In this document: positions 1 to 9,107 of the stretch, piece by piece
How the letters are laid out: the number at the start of each line of letters is the position of its first letter
How positions within the stretch are numbered: the first letter of the stretch is position 1
Assembly (NCBI GenBank): GCA_016872415.1
Contig: VGZX01000016.1
Location: forward strand, 1 to 35,083
DNA from: SAR202 cluster bacterium
GTDB lineage: Bacteria > Chloroflexota > Dehalococcoidia > Lucifugimonadales > Australimonadaceae
Length of the DNA: 35,083 bases
Direction of reading: 5' to 3'
The notes under the pieces: model-generated
The model's database searches: none
The model's input: the letters and a program-made list of their open reading frames with translations, nothing else
What the model was told of the DNA's origin: nothing
Made by a program: the position numbers and the translations under genes

Positions 1-2
1 CC

Positions 3-1190
3 AACGGCGCGGGGCAGGCCGCCGGCGGCGTGCCGGAGGTGCTACGCGCGGCCACCCACGCTGCGACCGAGGCGCTGGCCCGGACGCCGGAGCAACTGCC
101 CCGCCTGCGCGAGGCGGGCGTCGTCGACGCCGGCGGACAAGGCGTCGTCGCGTTCCTCGAGGGCGCGCTGGCGTTCGTGGAGGACCACGAGCCGGCCTTG
201 CAGGTGCAGGCCGCCCCCGGCGGGCTCGGCTCCGTGGTGCGGCAGGAATTCCTGGAGCACACCGCCGACGACGAATACGGCTTCTGCACGCAGTTCATCA
301 TCAGCGGCGAGCGGCTGGACGTGGCCGCGCTGCGGGAGCAGGTGTCGGCGCTGGCCGTGTCGACGGCGGTGGTCGGCGACGAGCGCCTAGTGCGCGTCCA
401 CGCCCACGCGACCGACCCCGGCCCGCTGTTGAGCCTGGCCGTGCGCGCCGGCGAGCTGAACCAGGTGAAGATCGAGAACATGGACGCCATGCACCGCGAT
501 TTCATCGCGAAGCATGGGCGGCGCGCGGAGGCGGCCGACGTCGCCGTCGTCGCCGTGGCCTCGGGCGCGGGGCTGGAACGCCTCTTCCGCGACATGGGCG
601 CCGCGGCAGTGGTGCGCGGCGGGCAAACGATGAACCCCAGCGCGAAGGACCTGCTGGACGCGGCGGAGCGGACGAATGCGCGGCGGGTCATCGTGCTGCC
701 CAACAACGCAAACGTAGCGCTGGCGGCCGACCAGGCGGCGCGCATGGCGAAGGTGCCCTGCACGGTGATTCCGTCAAGGAACATTCCCCAGGGCATCGCG
801 GCGATGCTGGCCTTCAACCCCGACCTGGACGCCGACGCGAACGCCGGCGCGATGCGGTCGGCGATGCGCGGCGTGCGCTCGGGCGAGGTCACGGTCGCGG
901 TGCGCGACACGACGGTCGGCGGCGTGCGCGTCGCGTCGGGCCAGCCCATCGGCCTGCTGGACGACGAGCTGGTGTGCGCCGGAGCCTCGCTGCTGGAGGC
1001 GTTGGAGCGCACGGTGGCGGCGGCCGAGCCGACGGATGGCGGCATCGTCACGCTCTACCGCGGCGAGGGCTTGACGGAGGCCGAGGCGCTGGCGGCGGCG
1101 GCGGCGCTGCGGCGGCGCTGGCCCGGCGCGCAGGTGGACGTGGTGGAGGCGGGGCAGCCGCACTACCGCTATCTGTTTTCAGTCGAATGA
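3..1190 (+). CDS. DAK2/FakA-like fatty acid kinase family protein, C-terminal part (5' truncated by window)
   Basis: Open from the window edge (NGAGQAAGGVPEV...). It carries the C-terminal region typical of DAK2/YloV proteins (GGQTMNPSAKDLLDA, VIVLPNNANV, VIPSRNIPQGIAAM) and lies directly upstream of a degV gene. Confidence 0.88.
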   Translation, partial: NGAGQAAGGVPEVLRAATHAATEALARTPEQLPRLREAGVVDAGGQGVVAFLEGALAFVEDHEPALQVQAAPGGLGSVVRQEFLEHTADDEYGFCTQFIISGERLDVAALREQVSALAVSTAVVGDERLVRVHAHATDPGPLLSLAVRAGELNQVKIENMDAMHRDFIAKHGRRAEAADVAVVAVASGAGLERLFRDMGAAAVVRGGQTMNPSAKDLLDAAERTNARRVIVLPNNANVALAADQAARMAKVPCTVIPSRNIPQGIAAMLAFNPDLDADANAGAMRSAMRGVRSGEVTVAVRDTTVGGVRVASGQPIGLLDDELVCAGASLLEALERTVAAAEPTDGGIVTLYRGEGLTEAEALAAAAALRRRWPGAQVDVVEAGQPHYRYLFSVE

Positions 1191-1208
1191 CCAACCAAGG
1201 AGCCAGCC

Positions 1209-2039
1209 ATGGCCGTACGCGTGGTGACCGATAGCACCTCCGACCTGCCGACCGACCTTGTGGCCGAGCACGGCATCACCGTCGTGCCGCTGAACGTCCA
1301 CTTCGGCGCGGAGACGCTGCGCGACGGCGTCGACATCACGCCGGACGCCTTCTTTCAACGGTTGCCCGGCTCGCGCGTGCTGCCCAAGACCTCGCAGCCG
1401 TCGGTCGCCGCGTTCGGCGACGTTTACGGCCGGCTGCTGAACGAGGGCCACGAGATCGTGTCGGTCCACATCTCGGAGAAGCTGAGCGGCACGATGAACT
1501 CGGCGCGGCAGGCGGCGCAGGAGGCCAAGAGCGACCGGATCGAGGTGGTGGACACGCAAGGCGCGTCGCTGTGGGTGGGGCTAGTGGCGCTGGAGGCGGC
1601 GCGGGCCGCCGAGGCGGGCGGCACCCGCGAGGAGGTGGCGCGGGTGGCGCGCGAGGCGTCGTTCAAGGTGCGGCTGTTCTTCGTGCTCGACACACTGGAG
1701 TACCTGCAAAAGGGAGGGCGCATCGGCAAGGCGCAGGCGCTGCTGGGCAGCCTGCTGTCGATCAAGCCGGTGCTGACGGTGCGCGAGGGCGAGGTGCACC
1801 CCCATGAGCGCGTGCGGACGCGCGTGCGGGCGCTGGAGCGCATCCGCGAGCTGATGAAGGAGGGCAGCCCCTACGACGAGATCGCGGTGGTGCACGCCAC
1901 GTCGCCGGACGAGGCGCGGTCGCTGGCGACGGACGCGGCATCGTTGAGCAAGCGCCCGGTGATCACGACGCGGGTGGGCCCGGTCATCGGCGTCTACACC
2001 GGCCCCGGCCTCATCGGCGTCGCGATGCGGAAGCCGTAG
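1209..2039 (+). CDS. DegV family protein (FakB-like fatty-acid-binding protein)
   Basis: MAVRVVTDSTSDLP start, 'VVPLNVHFG', 'KTSQPS', 'LEYLQKGGRIGKAQALLGSLLSIKPVL': classic DegV motifs. SD-like AAGGAG upstream. Confidence 0.93.
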   Translation: MAVRVVTDSTSDLPTDLVAEHGITVVPLNVHFGAETLRDGVDITPDAFFQRLPGSRVLPKTSQPSVAAFGDVYGRLLNEGHEIVSVHISEKLSGTMNSARQAAQEAKSDRIEVVDTQGASLWVGLVALEAARAAEAGGTREEVARVAREASFKVRLFFVLDTLEYLQKGGRIGKAQALLGSLLSIKPVLTVREGEVHPHERVRTRVRALERIRELMKEGSPYDEIAVVHATSPDEARSLATDAASLSKRPVITTRVGPVIGVYTGPGLIGVAMRKP

Positions 2040-2131
2040 CCGCGCCCGCTTGCCGCGACATCGTTCCTTCCGCGAAACCGGCGCGCCTCGCGACGCGGGC
2101 CCCTTGCCCGTGGGCGCCCGCCACGGCGACA

Positions 2132-2737
2132 ATGCCCGCCGTGACCACCCAACCAACCACCTCGCGCATCGGCGAAGTGACGCAGGCGTCCATCGAGCGG
2201 CTCACCGCCCAATGCCACGCCCTCTACGGCGCGCCGCCGCTGGGCACGCTGGTGCGCGCGGGCAACGTCTACGCCGTCGTCAGCGGCGTCACGACGCAGC
2301 CGCTCGACCCCACGCGCCCGGTCATCGCGCGCGGGGCCGGCGCCGCCGACGAGGCCGAAATCTACCGCGAGAACCCCCAGCTGGAGCAGCTGCTCCGCAC
2401 GGACGTGAGCCTGACGGTGGTGGCGCACGCGGAGGGCGACGCGGTGCGCGCCTATCTGCCGGCGCTGCCGCCCCGCATCCACACCTTCGTCCACGTTTGC
2501 TCGCCGGGCGAGGTGCGGGCGGTGTTCGCGGCGCCGGAGTTCCTGCGGACGCTGCTGCAAAGCCGCGAGCCCTGGGCCGACGATGTGGCGGCGGCGACGC
2601 TGCGGCAGGCGGCGCGCGCGCACGACGAGCCGAGGGCCTTCCTCCAGCGCGTGGCGCGGGTGGTGGGCGTGGCGCTGGCGGGCGACACGGCGCGGCTCGC
2701 GGCCATTTTGCGGCGACTGCCGCTGGGGACCGCCTAG
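2132..2737 (+). CDS. Hypothetical protein, HAS-barrel-like (HerA-associated)
   Basis: ORF with HAS-barrel-like N-terminus (IGEVTQASIERLTAQ...PPLGTLVRAGNVYAVVSGV) and 'LPPRIHTFVHVCSPGEV'. Lies 10 nt upstream of the next gene in a run ending in herA. Confidence 0.65.
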   Translation: MPAVTTQPTTSRIGEVTQASIERLTAQCHALYGAPPLGTLVRAGNVYAVVSGVTTQPLDPTRPVIARGAGAADEAEIYRENPQLEQLLRTDVSLTVVAHAEGDAVRAYLPALPPRIHTFVHVCSPGEVRAVFAAPEFLRTLLQSREPWADDVAAATLRQAARAHDEPRAFLQRVARVVGVALAGDTARLAAILRRLPLGTA

Positions 2738-2747
2738 GGAGGCCGAC

Positions 2748-3590
2748 ATGCACGACGCCACGGCGCAAGGGCTCTGGACCGCGTTCATGCCGCTGCTGCG
2801 GACCTCGCTGGCATTCGCCGAGCCGGAGTCGCGCCCGGGCCAGCCGGCGCTGAATGCGTCGCTGACCGTGACGAACGACTCCAACGCCGGGCCGCGCATT
2901 CCGCGCGTGGTGTTCACGAACGTCGAGCTGCACCTGAAGACGCCCACCAAGGAGCACCGTTTCGACGTGGGGCGCCTGGAGCCGCGTCAGACGTCGCGCG
3001 CGTTCGTCGTCAGCGTGCCGCTGCACGAGGCGCTGGACGTGCACGCCTGGACGACCAGCAGGCTCGACACGGAGGAGTCCTTCAGCTTCGAATCGGAGCC
3101 GCGGCCGGCGCGCGGCGGCACCACCGACCTGGAAGGTGTCGTGCGGCTGTTCAACCGCGTGCGCGTGCATGCCCCGCTCGCCGCGCTGCGGGCGCTGCCG
3201 CGGCATGGCGCGCTGTCGACGCCGCTCGCGGTCGAGACGGTGCGCGACGCGCTGCGGCACATCGCATCCAGCGTGCGCGCCGCGCAACGCCTGCTGGATG
3301 CCAACTTCGGGTTCGACGTGCGGATGCCGAGCGAGATCGAGCGGGCGCGGCTGAGCGATTTCAAGCGTCGCGTGGGCAACTACGCCGACTCCGTGGAGCG
3401 CGTGTGCGCGGAGCTGGCGAGCAACACGCCGGGCCCCCAGCCGGAGCGCTTTCCGGCGCTGCTGGAGGCGGCCCGCGAGGAGCTGTCGCAGAACGCGGCC
3501 CGCCTGAATGAGACGACGGAGCGTCTGATGGCCGACTACAGCTGGACGGACGAGCGCGTGGACTACGCCTATCGCGAGGCGCCGCCATGA
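2748..3590 (+). CDS. Hypothetical protein, predicted beta-rich N-terminal domain plus helical C-terminus
   Basis: Start chosen at ATG 2748 (MHDATAQGLW), after the preceding stop, with GGGAGG-like SD. Stop overlaps the herA ATG (ATGA at 3587-3590). No family recognised. Confidence 0.7.
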   Translation: MHDATAQGLWTAFMPLLRTSLAFAEPESRPGQPALNASLTVTNDSNAGPRIPRVVFTNVELHLKTPTKEHRFDVGRLEPRQTSRAFVVSVPLHEALDVHAWTTSRLDTEESFSFESEPRPARGGTTDLEGVVRLFNRVRVHAPLAALRALPRHGALSTPLAVETVRDALRHIASSVRAAQRLLDANFGFDVRMPSEIERARLSDFKRRVGNYADSVERVCAELASNTPGPQPERFPALLEAAREELSQNAARLNETTERLMADYSWTDERVDYAYREAPP

Positions 3591-5260
3591 CGGAGCTCGA
3601 TTGGCTACACGAGGCGGCCGGTGACGACGGCCAGCCGCTGGGCGTGGTGGTCGGCGGCTCGTTGAGCACGGGGCTGGAGGTGCGCCTGCGCTCGCCGCGC
3701 GCGGTGGAGGAGGCGAAGGTGGGCACGTTCGTGACGGTGCAGGGCGCGGGCCACCGCTATTTCTGCATCATCACCGACCTGAGCCTGCAGAGCGCCGACA
3801 GCCGCTTCGCCGCGGCCGCCGCCGACGCCGACCCGGCCATCGCCGGCGTGCTGTCGGGCACCAGCGCCTACGCCATCGCCAAGGTGACGCCGATGCTGAT
3901 GACCGACATCGGCGGCGAGGCGCCGAAGCCCGCGCGCTCGCTGCCGGGGCACTTTGCGCCGGCGCGCCGCGCCTCCAACGACGACGTGCAGGCGGTGTTC
4001 GGCAGCGAGGACGCCGGCCACATTCACGTCGGCAGCCCGCTGGACATGGAGGACACGCGCGTCTGCCTCGACCTCAAGGAGCTCGTGAAACGCTCGAACG
4101 GCGTGTTCGGCAAGAGCGGCAGCGGCAAGAGCTACCTCACGCGCATACTGCTGGCGGGCATTCTGCAGCGCGGCGTGGCGACCAACCTCGTCTTCGACAT
4201 GCACAGCGAATACGGCTGGCAATCGCGCGGCGAAAGGGGCTACGCCGCCAAGGGGCTCAAGCAGCTGTTCCCGGCGCAGGTCGCCGTGTTCACGCTGGAC
4301 GAGCAGAGCTCGCGGCAACGCGGCGTTTCCACCGATTTCGTGGCGCGCATCGGCTTCGACGAGATCGAGGCGGACGACATTGCCATCCTCGCGTCGACGC
4401 TGCGGATCACCGACCTTGGCGTGCAGGCCTGCCACCGGCTGGAGCAACGCCTGGGCGACGGCTGGATCAGGCGCTTCCTCGACATGGGGGCCGACGAGCT
4501 GAACACCGTGGCCGACCAGCTGCGCGAGAACACGAGCACGCTCGATGCCTTGCGCCGCCGGCTCGGCCAGCTGGAACGCCTGGACTTCCTGGTGGACAGC
4601 GCCGACGGCGCCTCCGCGAACGGGGCCGGCTCGGAGTCCGCGTCGGGGCGGGGCACCGTGCGCCGCGTGCTGGAGCACCTGCAAAGCGGGCGCCACGTCG
4701 TGCTGGAGTTCGGGCGGCACGGCGACAACCTCACGGCCTACCTGCTGGTCGCGAACCTGCTGACGCGGCGCATCCACGCCGAGTACCGCCAGCGCACCGA
4801 GCGGGCGCTCGCCACGAACGGCCAGGGGCCGCCGCCGCTGGTGATCACGATCGAGGAGGCGCACCGCTTCCTGAGCCCCGGCATCGCCTCGCAGACCATC
4901 TTCGGCACCATCGCCCGCGAGATGCGGAAATACGGCGTCACGCTGCTGGTGGTCGACCAGCGGCCGTCGGGCATCGACGAGGAGGTGTTGAGTCAGATCG
5001 GCACGCGCATCACCTGCCAGCTCGACAACGAGCGCGACGTGGACGCGGTGCTGACCGGCGCGCACGGGGCGCGCGAGCTGCGGGGGGTGCTCTCGCGGCT
5101 GGAGTCGCAGCAGCAGGCGCTGTTCTTCGGCCACGCGCTGCCCATGCCGGTGGTGGTGCGGACGCGCGACTATGACGAGGCGTTCTACCGCGAGATGGCT
5201 CTGCCCGGCCACGGCGCGCCGGAGCAGCGCCGGCGCGACAAGCGGGACCTGTTCGGGTAG
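3587..5260 (+). CDS. HerA-type hexameric ATPase / ATP-binding protein (DUF87)
   Basis: Walker A 'GKSGSGKSYLTRILLAGIL', 'NLVFDMHSEYGW', Walker B-like 'PLVITIEEAHRFL', 'REMRKYGVTLLVVDQRPSGIDEEVLSQIGTRITCQL': HerA/FtsK-superfamily signature. N-terminal HAS-barrel-like segment. Confidence 0.9.
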   Translation: MTELDWLHEAAGDDGQPLGVVVGGSLSTGLEVRLRSPRAVEEAKVGTFVTVQGAGHRYFCIITDLSLQSADSRFAAAAADADPAIAGVLSGTSAYAIAKVTPMLMTDIGGEAPKPARSLPGHFAPARRASNDDVQAVFGSEDAGHIHVGSPLDMEDTRVCLDLKELVKRSNGVFGKSGSGKSYLTRILLAGILQRGVATNLVFDMHSEYGWQSRGERGYAAKGLKQLFPAQVAVFTLDEQSSRQRGVSTDFVARIGFDEIEADDIAILASTLRITDLGVQACHRLEQRLGDGWIRRFLDMGADELNTVADQLRENTSTLDALRRRLGQLERLDFLVDSADGASANGAGSESASGRGTVRRVLEHLQSGRHVVLEFGRHGDNLTAYLLVANLLTRRIHAEYRQRTERALATNGQGPPPLVITIEEAHRFLSPGIASQTIFGTIAREMRKYGVTLLVVDQRPSGIDEEVLSQIGTRITCQLDNERDVDAVLTGAHGARELRGVLSRLESQQQALFFGHALPMPVVVRTRDYDEAFYREMALPGHGAPEQRRRDKRDLFG

Positions 5261-5274
5261 GCCGAGGAGCAGGG

Positions 5275-6285
5275 GTGCCCGTGTCCAAGTGCTGGCCGCT
5301 GCTCGCCCGCTACGCCGTCTCGGCGCTCATTCTCGCGGGCATCGCGCTCGGTGGGCTGTTCCTGTGGCTGGTGTGGCGCAACACGCGGTGGACCGAGGTG
5401 GCGGCGGCGCTCGCCGACATCTCGCCGCCGCTGCTCGGCGGCGCCGCGGCCGTGGTGCTGGCCTCCATGGTGTTGCGCGCCGCGCGCTGGCGCGCCCTGT
5501 GGCCGGGAGGGGGCGTGTCCACTGGCCGGCTGTTCCTCGTCGAGAACGCGGCGCTGGGGCTCAACAACATCTCGCCGATCCGGCTGCTGGACGAGCCGGC
5601 CATCCTGGCGATGCTGACGCTGCGCGACCGCTTGCCGGTCGGGCGGGTCGTCGCCACGCTGCTCATGTCGCGCATGCAAGACCTCACGTTCACGCTGGCA
5701 TTCGGCGCGCTGGCGCTGCTGGTCATGCCGCGCATACTGGAGGTCGCCCGGCCCATCGGCTTCACCGTCGTCATCCTCATGGCGCTGCTGCTGGCCCACG
5801 TCAACCTGCCGTTCCTGGTGCGGCGCGTCACGCCCCTGCGCCGCGTGCCCGGCCTGGTGGCCTACAGCGCGACGATGCGGCGGATGTGGCGGCAGCCACG
5901 GCTGCTCGCCTCGTCGGCGGCGCTCACGGTCGCCTATTGGCTGCTGCTGAGGCCCGCCGCCTGGCTGCTGGCGCGCGGCATGGGGCTGGACATATCGCTC
6001 CCCGCGGCGACGGTCGTCGCCATCGGCACCATCATGTTCTCGACGACGACGCCGGGCCTGCCGGGGGCGGTCGGCACGTTCGAGTGGGCCACCGTCGCGC
6101 TGCTGGGCCTGTGGGGGGTGGACAAGGAGGCGGGCATCGGCTACGCGCTGGCGATGCGGGCGCTGACGTTCGTGCCGCAGGTCGCCATCGCGGCGTTCGT
6201 GCTGCCGGGCGAGGGCTTGGCCTCGCTGGGCGCGATACGCAGGCCGCTGGCCGCGGCGGAGGAGGCGGAGGGCGACGGCATGTAG
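5275..6285 (+). CDS. Flippase-like / lysylphosphatidylglycerol synthase TM-domain family (UPF0104) membrane protein
   Basis: Multiple TM segments; 'ALGLNNISPIRLLDEPAILAML', 'SRMQDLTF', 'TTTPGLPGAVGTFEWA' match the LPG_synthase_TM/GtrA-flippase-like pattern. Confidence 0.8.
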   Translation: MPVSKCWPLLARYAVSALILAGIALGGLFLWLVWRNTRWTEVAAALADISPPLLGGAAAVVLASMVLRAARWRALWPGGGVSTGRLFLVENAALGLNNISPIRLLDEPAILAMLTLRDRLPVGRVVATLLMSRMQDLTFTLAFGALALLVMPRILEVARPIGFTVVILMALLLAHVNLPFLVRRVTPLRRVPGLVAYSATMRRMWRQPRLLASSAALTVAYWLLLRPAAWLLARGMGLDISLPAATVVAIGTIMFSTTTPGLPGAVGTFEWATVALLGLWGVDKEAGIGYALAMRALTFVPQVAIAAFVLPGEGLASLGAIRRPLAAAEEAEGDGM

Positions 6286-6364
6286 CGTTCCAGCGTTGCC
6301 GCATGATGAGGCCGCTGATAGCATCCGACGACATGCCCCAGATACGTCCGAGGAGTCCCTTGTC

Positions 6365-7432
6365 ATGCACATCGCCGAATACATGTCCGCCAACGGTCAT
6401 GAGCAGTTCGCCGTGTGGACCGACCCCGCGGTCGGCCTGAAGGCGTTCATCGCCATACACGACACGACGCTGGGGCCGGCGCTGGGCGGCACGCGCATCT
6501 GGCCGCACAAGACGGAGGAGGACGCGATCCTCGACGTGCTGCGGCTGGCGAAGGCGATGACCTACAAGTCGGCGGCGGCGGGGCTGCCGCTGGGCGGCGG
6601 CAAGGGGCTCATCATCGCCGACCCCCGCAAGGACAAGACCGAGGCGCTGTTCCGCTCCTACGGCCGCTTCGTGAACACGCTCGGCGGGCGCTACATCGCC
6701 ACGGAGGACGTGGGCGCGACGGCGCGGGACGTGGAGTGGATGTCGTACGAGACGAGGCACCTGGTGGGCCTGCCGCGGGAGCTGGGCGGCAGCGGCAACC
6801 CCGCCGTGGTGACGGGGTTCGGGCTGCACCAAGCGATGCGCGCATGCGCGCGGGCCGTGTGGGGCAGCGACTCGCTGGCGGGCAAGCGGGTGGCGATGCA
6901 GGGCTTCGGCAACGTCGCCAACTCGCTGTCGGAGCATCTGCTGAAGGCGGGCGCGAAGCTGGTGGTGACCGACATTAGCGAGGAGGCGCGCCGGCGCGCG
7001 CGGGCGATGGCGGGCGTCGAGGTGGTGGAGTCGCCCGACGACATCTTCGACGTGGAGTGCGACGTTTTCGCGCCATGCGCCCTTGGCGGCGTGTTGAACG
7101 AGCGGACGATTCCCCGGCTGAAGTGCCCCATCGTCTGCGGCGGGGCGAACAACCAGCTTGCCGAGGCGGTGGACGCCGAGCGGTTGCAGCAGCGCAACAT
7201 CCTCTACGCGCCGGACTACATCGTGAACGCCGGGGGCGTGATCAACGTGTATTACGAGCTCGGCAGGCCGTATAACGCGGAGGCGGCGATGGCCACGGCG
7301 GCGCGGATACACGACACGATGGAGCGCGTGATCGCCATGTCGAAGCAGCGCGGCATCACCACGGCGCACGCGGCCGACCTGCTGGCCGAGGAACGCCTGA
7401 GCGCCGCGAGGCGGGTGCGCGTGGTGCGCTAG
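6365..7432 (+). CDS. Glu/Leu/Phe/Val dehydrogenase (leucine dehydrogenase-like)
   Basis: 'LGPALGGTRIWPHKTEEDAILDVLRLAKAMTYKSAAAGLPLGGGKGLI', 'VAMQGFGNVANSLSEHL', 'CDVFAPCALGGVLNERTIPRLKC'. Start at ATG 6365 preferred over ORF start 6296. Confidence 0.92.
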   Translation: MHIAEYMSANGHEQFAVWTDPAVGLKAFIAIHDTTLGPALGGTRIWPHKTEEDAILDVLRLAKAMTYKSAAAGLPLGGGKGLIIADPRKDKTEALFRSYGRFVNTLGGRYIATEDVGATARDVEWMSYETRHLVGLPRELGGSGNPAVVTGFGLHQAMRACARAVWGSDSLAGKRVAMQGFGNVANSLSEHLLKAGAKLVVTDISEEARRRARAMAGVEVVESPDDIFDVECDVFAPCALGGVLNERTIPRLKCPIVCGGANNQLAEAVDAERLQQRNILYAPDYIVNAGGVINVYYELGRPYNAEAAMATAARIHDTMERVIAMSKQRGITTAHAADLLAEERLSAARRVRVVR

Positions 7433-7460
7433 CCCGGCCGCCCGCGAGAAGGAGCGCCCC

Positions 7461-8774
7461 GTGGCCGCCGACGGAGGTTCCCGCGCCGGGTCCTCGTGGC
7501 AAGCGCGCCTGCCGTTCTACTACGGCTGGGTCGTGGTCGCGGCGGCCTTCGCCACCAATTTCATCTCCACCGGCGTCATGCTGTGGTCGCTGAGCGTGTT
7601 CGTCGGACCGATGACCTCGGAGCTCGACGGCTGGCGGCGGTCCGACCTGTTCGGCGCGCTGGCGTTGCGGTCCATCATCACGGCGATCGGCGTGCCGTTC
7701 ATCTCGCGGTTCCTCGACCGTCCGCGCGGCGCGATCGTGCTGATGGCGTTGAGCGGCGTGCTGGAAACGGGCGTGCTTGTCGGCGTCTCGCGCGTGAACC
7801 ATCCGGGCGAGTTCGTGGCGCTGTTCGGCGTGGGCGGCGGCATCGCGGGCATGGCCGAGGCCTGGGGCGTGTCGTCGGCCATCGTGCCCAAGTGGTTCGT
7901 GCGGCGGCGCCCACGCGCGATGGCACTGTCGACCATGGGCACCGGCGCGGCGGCGCTGGTGATGCCGCTGGTGGTCACGGGCCTGATTCAGAGCCTGGGG
8001 TGGCGGTCGACTTGGGTGGTGCTGGCCGGCGCCACGTTCGCCATCATCGTGCCGCTGTCGCTGCTCATGGTGCGCCAGCCGGAGGACGTGGGCCTTCACA
8101 CGGACGGCGCGACGGAGGCGGTGGCGCGGGAGGCCCGCCGCACGGAGGACCGCAGCTTCACCGCGGGCCAGGCGTTCCGCATGCCGGTGACTTGGCTCTT
8201 GGTGGTCGTGCTGTTCATGACGAGCCTGAACACCGTCGGGCTGCCGGCGAACATCGTGCCGATGTTCGCGAGCCGCGGCTTCACGGCGGAGGGCGCCGCG
8301 CTGGCGCTGACGCTCTACGGGCTCATGTCGGTCATCGCGCGGTTCGGCTGGGGCATCCTGGCGGAGCGGACGCACGTGCGAACGTCGGTCGTCGCGCTCA
8401 CCGTATACGCGGCGAGCGTGATGCTGCTGCTGATATTGGCGGGCGGCAACAAGCCGGCGCTGATGGTGCTGGCGGCGGCCACGGGCTACGCCGTGGGCGG
8501 CATGATCGTCATGGGCCCCTTGCTGTGGCCGACGTACCTGGGGCGGGCCCACCTCGGCGCCATCAACGGCTTCATGTATCCGATAACAGCGCTGGCGTCG
8601 TCCATGGGGCCCTACGTGCTGTCGCGCATCGCCGACTCGACCGGCGCCTACACGGCGGGGCTGTGGCTGCTGCTGGCCGCGTGGCTCGTCGCCGGCGTGG
8701 CGATGTTCATGGCGCGGCCGCCGGCACCGGCGACGGCTAGCCCAGCCCCCATTCCTCCAGCTGCTCGTCACTGA
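7461..8774 (+). CDS. MFS transporter
   Basis: 12-TM-like hydrophobic pattern; 'FYYGWVVVAAAFATNF', 'AEAWGVSSAIVPKWFVRRRPRAMALSTMGTGAAALVMPLV' typical of OFA/MCT-like MFS. GTG start. Confidence 0.9.
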   Translation: MAADGGSRAGSSWQARLPFYYGWVVVAAAFATNFISTGVMLWSLSVFVGPMTSELDGWRRSDLFGALALRSIITAIGVPFISRFLDRPRGAIVLMALSGVLETGVLVGVSRVNHPGEFVALFGVGGGIAGMAEAWGVSSAIVPKWFVRRRPRAMALSTMGTGAAALVMPLVVTGLIQSLGWRSTWVVLAGATFAIIVPLSLLMVRQPEDVGLHTDGATEAVAREARRTEDRSFTAGQAFRMPVTWLLVVVLFMTSLNTVGLPANIVPMFASRGFTAEGAALALTLYGLMSVIARFGWGILAERTHVRTSVVALTVYAASVMLLLILAGGNKPALMVLAAATGYAVGGMIVMGPLLWPTYLGRAHLGAINGFMYPITALASSMGPYVLSRIADSTGAYTAGLWLLLAAWLVAGVAMFMARPPAPATASPAPIPPAARH

Positions 8775-9105
8775 TGCCGAAGTGGTGGGCGATTTCGTGG
8801 GCGACCGTGATGCGGACTTGCTCGACGATCTCCCCGGCCGTCGGAAAGGCCTCCTCCAGCGGCCCCTGGTAAATGGTGATGGTGTCGGGCAGCACCATGT
8901 TGTAGCCGTCGCCGCGCTCTGTCAGCGGTATGCCCTTGTAAAGGCCGAACAGGGTGTCCCCCTCCTCCACGTCTCCCTCGTCCAGGTCGTCGTCGGAGGG
9001 CCAGTCCTCGACCAGCACGTCGACGTTGTCCATCCATGCCTGGATTCGCGGCGGCAGCGACTCCAGCGCCCGGACGACCAGCTGCTCGAACTGCTCGCGC
9101 TTCAT
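8737..9105 (-). CDS. Metallopeptidase family protein (minimal zincin, DUF1025/PF06262-like)
   Basis: 122 aa, 'LVEDWPSDDDL...DTLFGLYKGIPLTER...LPDTITIYQGPLEE...VRITVAHEIAHHFGISDEQLEEWG' with HExxH zinc motif. Start at ATG 9105, inside the longer ORF 8737..9615. Confidence 0.92.
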   Translation of the reverse strand: MKREQFEQLVVRALESLPPRIQAWMDNVDVLVEDWPSDDDLDEGDVEEGDTLFGLYKGIPLTERGDGYNMVLPDTITIYQGPLEEAFPTAGEIVEQVRITVAHEIAHHFGISDEQLEEWGLG

Positions 9106-9107
9106 GG

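Noticed and set aside
2050-2853. 267-aa plus-strand ORF overlapping the HAS-barrel-like gene
   Set aside because: Arg/Ala/Gly-rich frame-shifted translation; the 2132-2737 frame has plausible composition and operon spacing.
2748-3590. The unknown HerA-operon protein as a NurA nuclease
   Set aside because: I could not see NurA-like acidic motifs; it reads as a beta-rich domain followed by helices. Left as unknown.
3605-5212. 535-aa minus-strand ORF antisense to the HerA gene
   Set aside because: GC-driven shadow ORF; the plus strand has Walker motifs and the expected gene packing.
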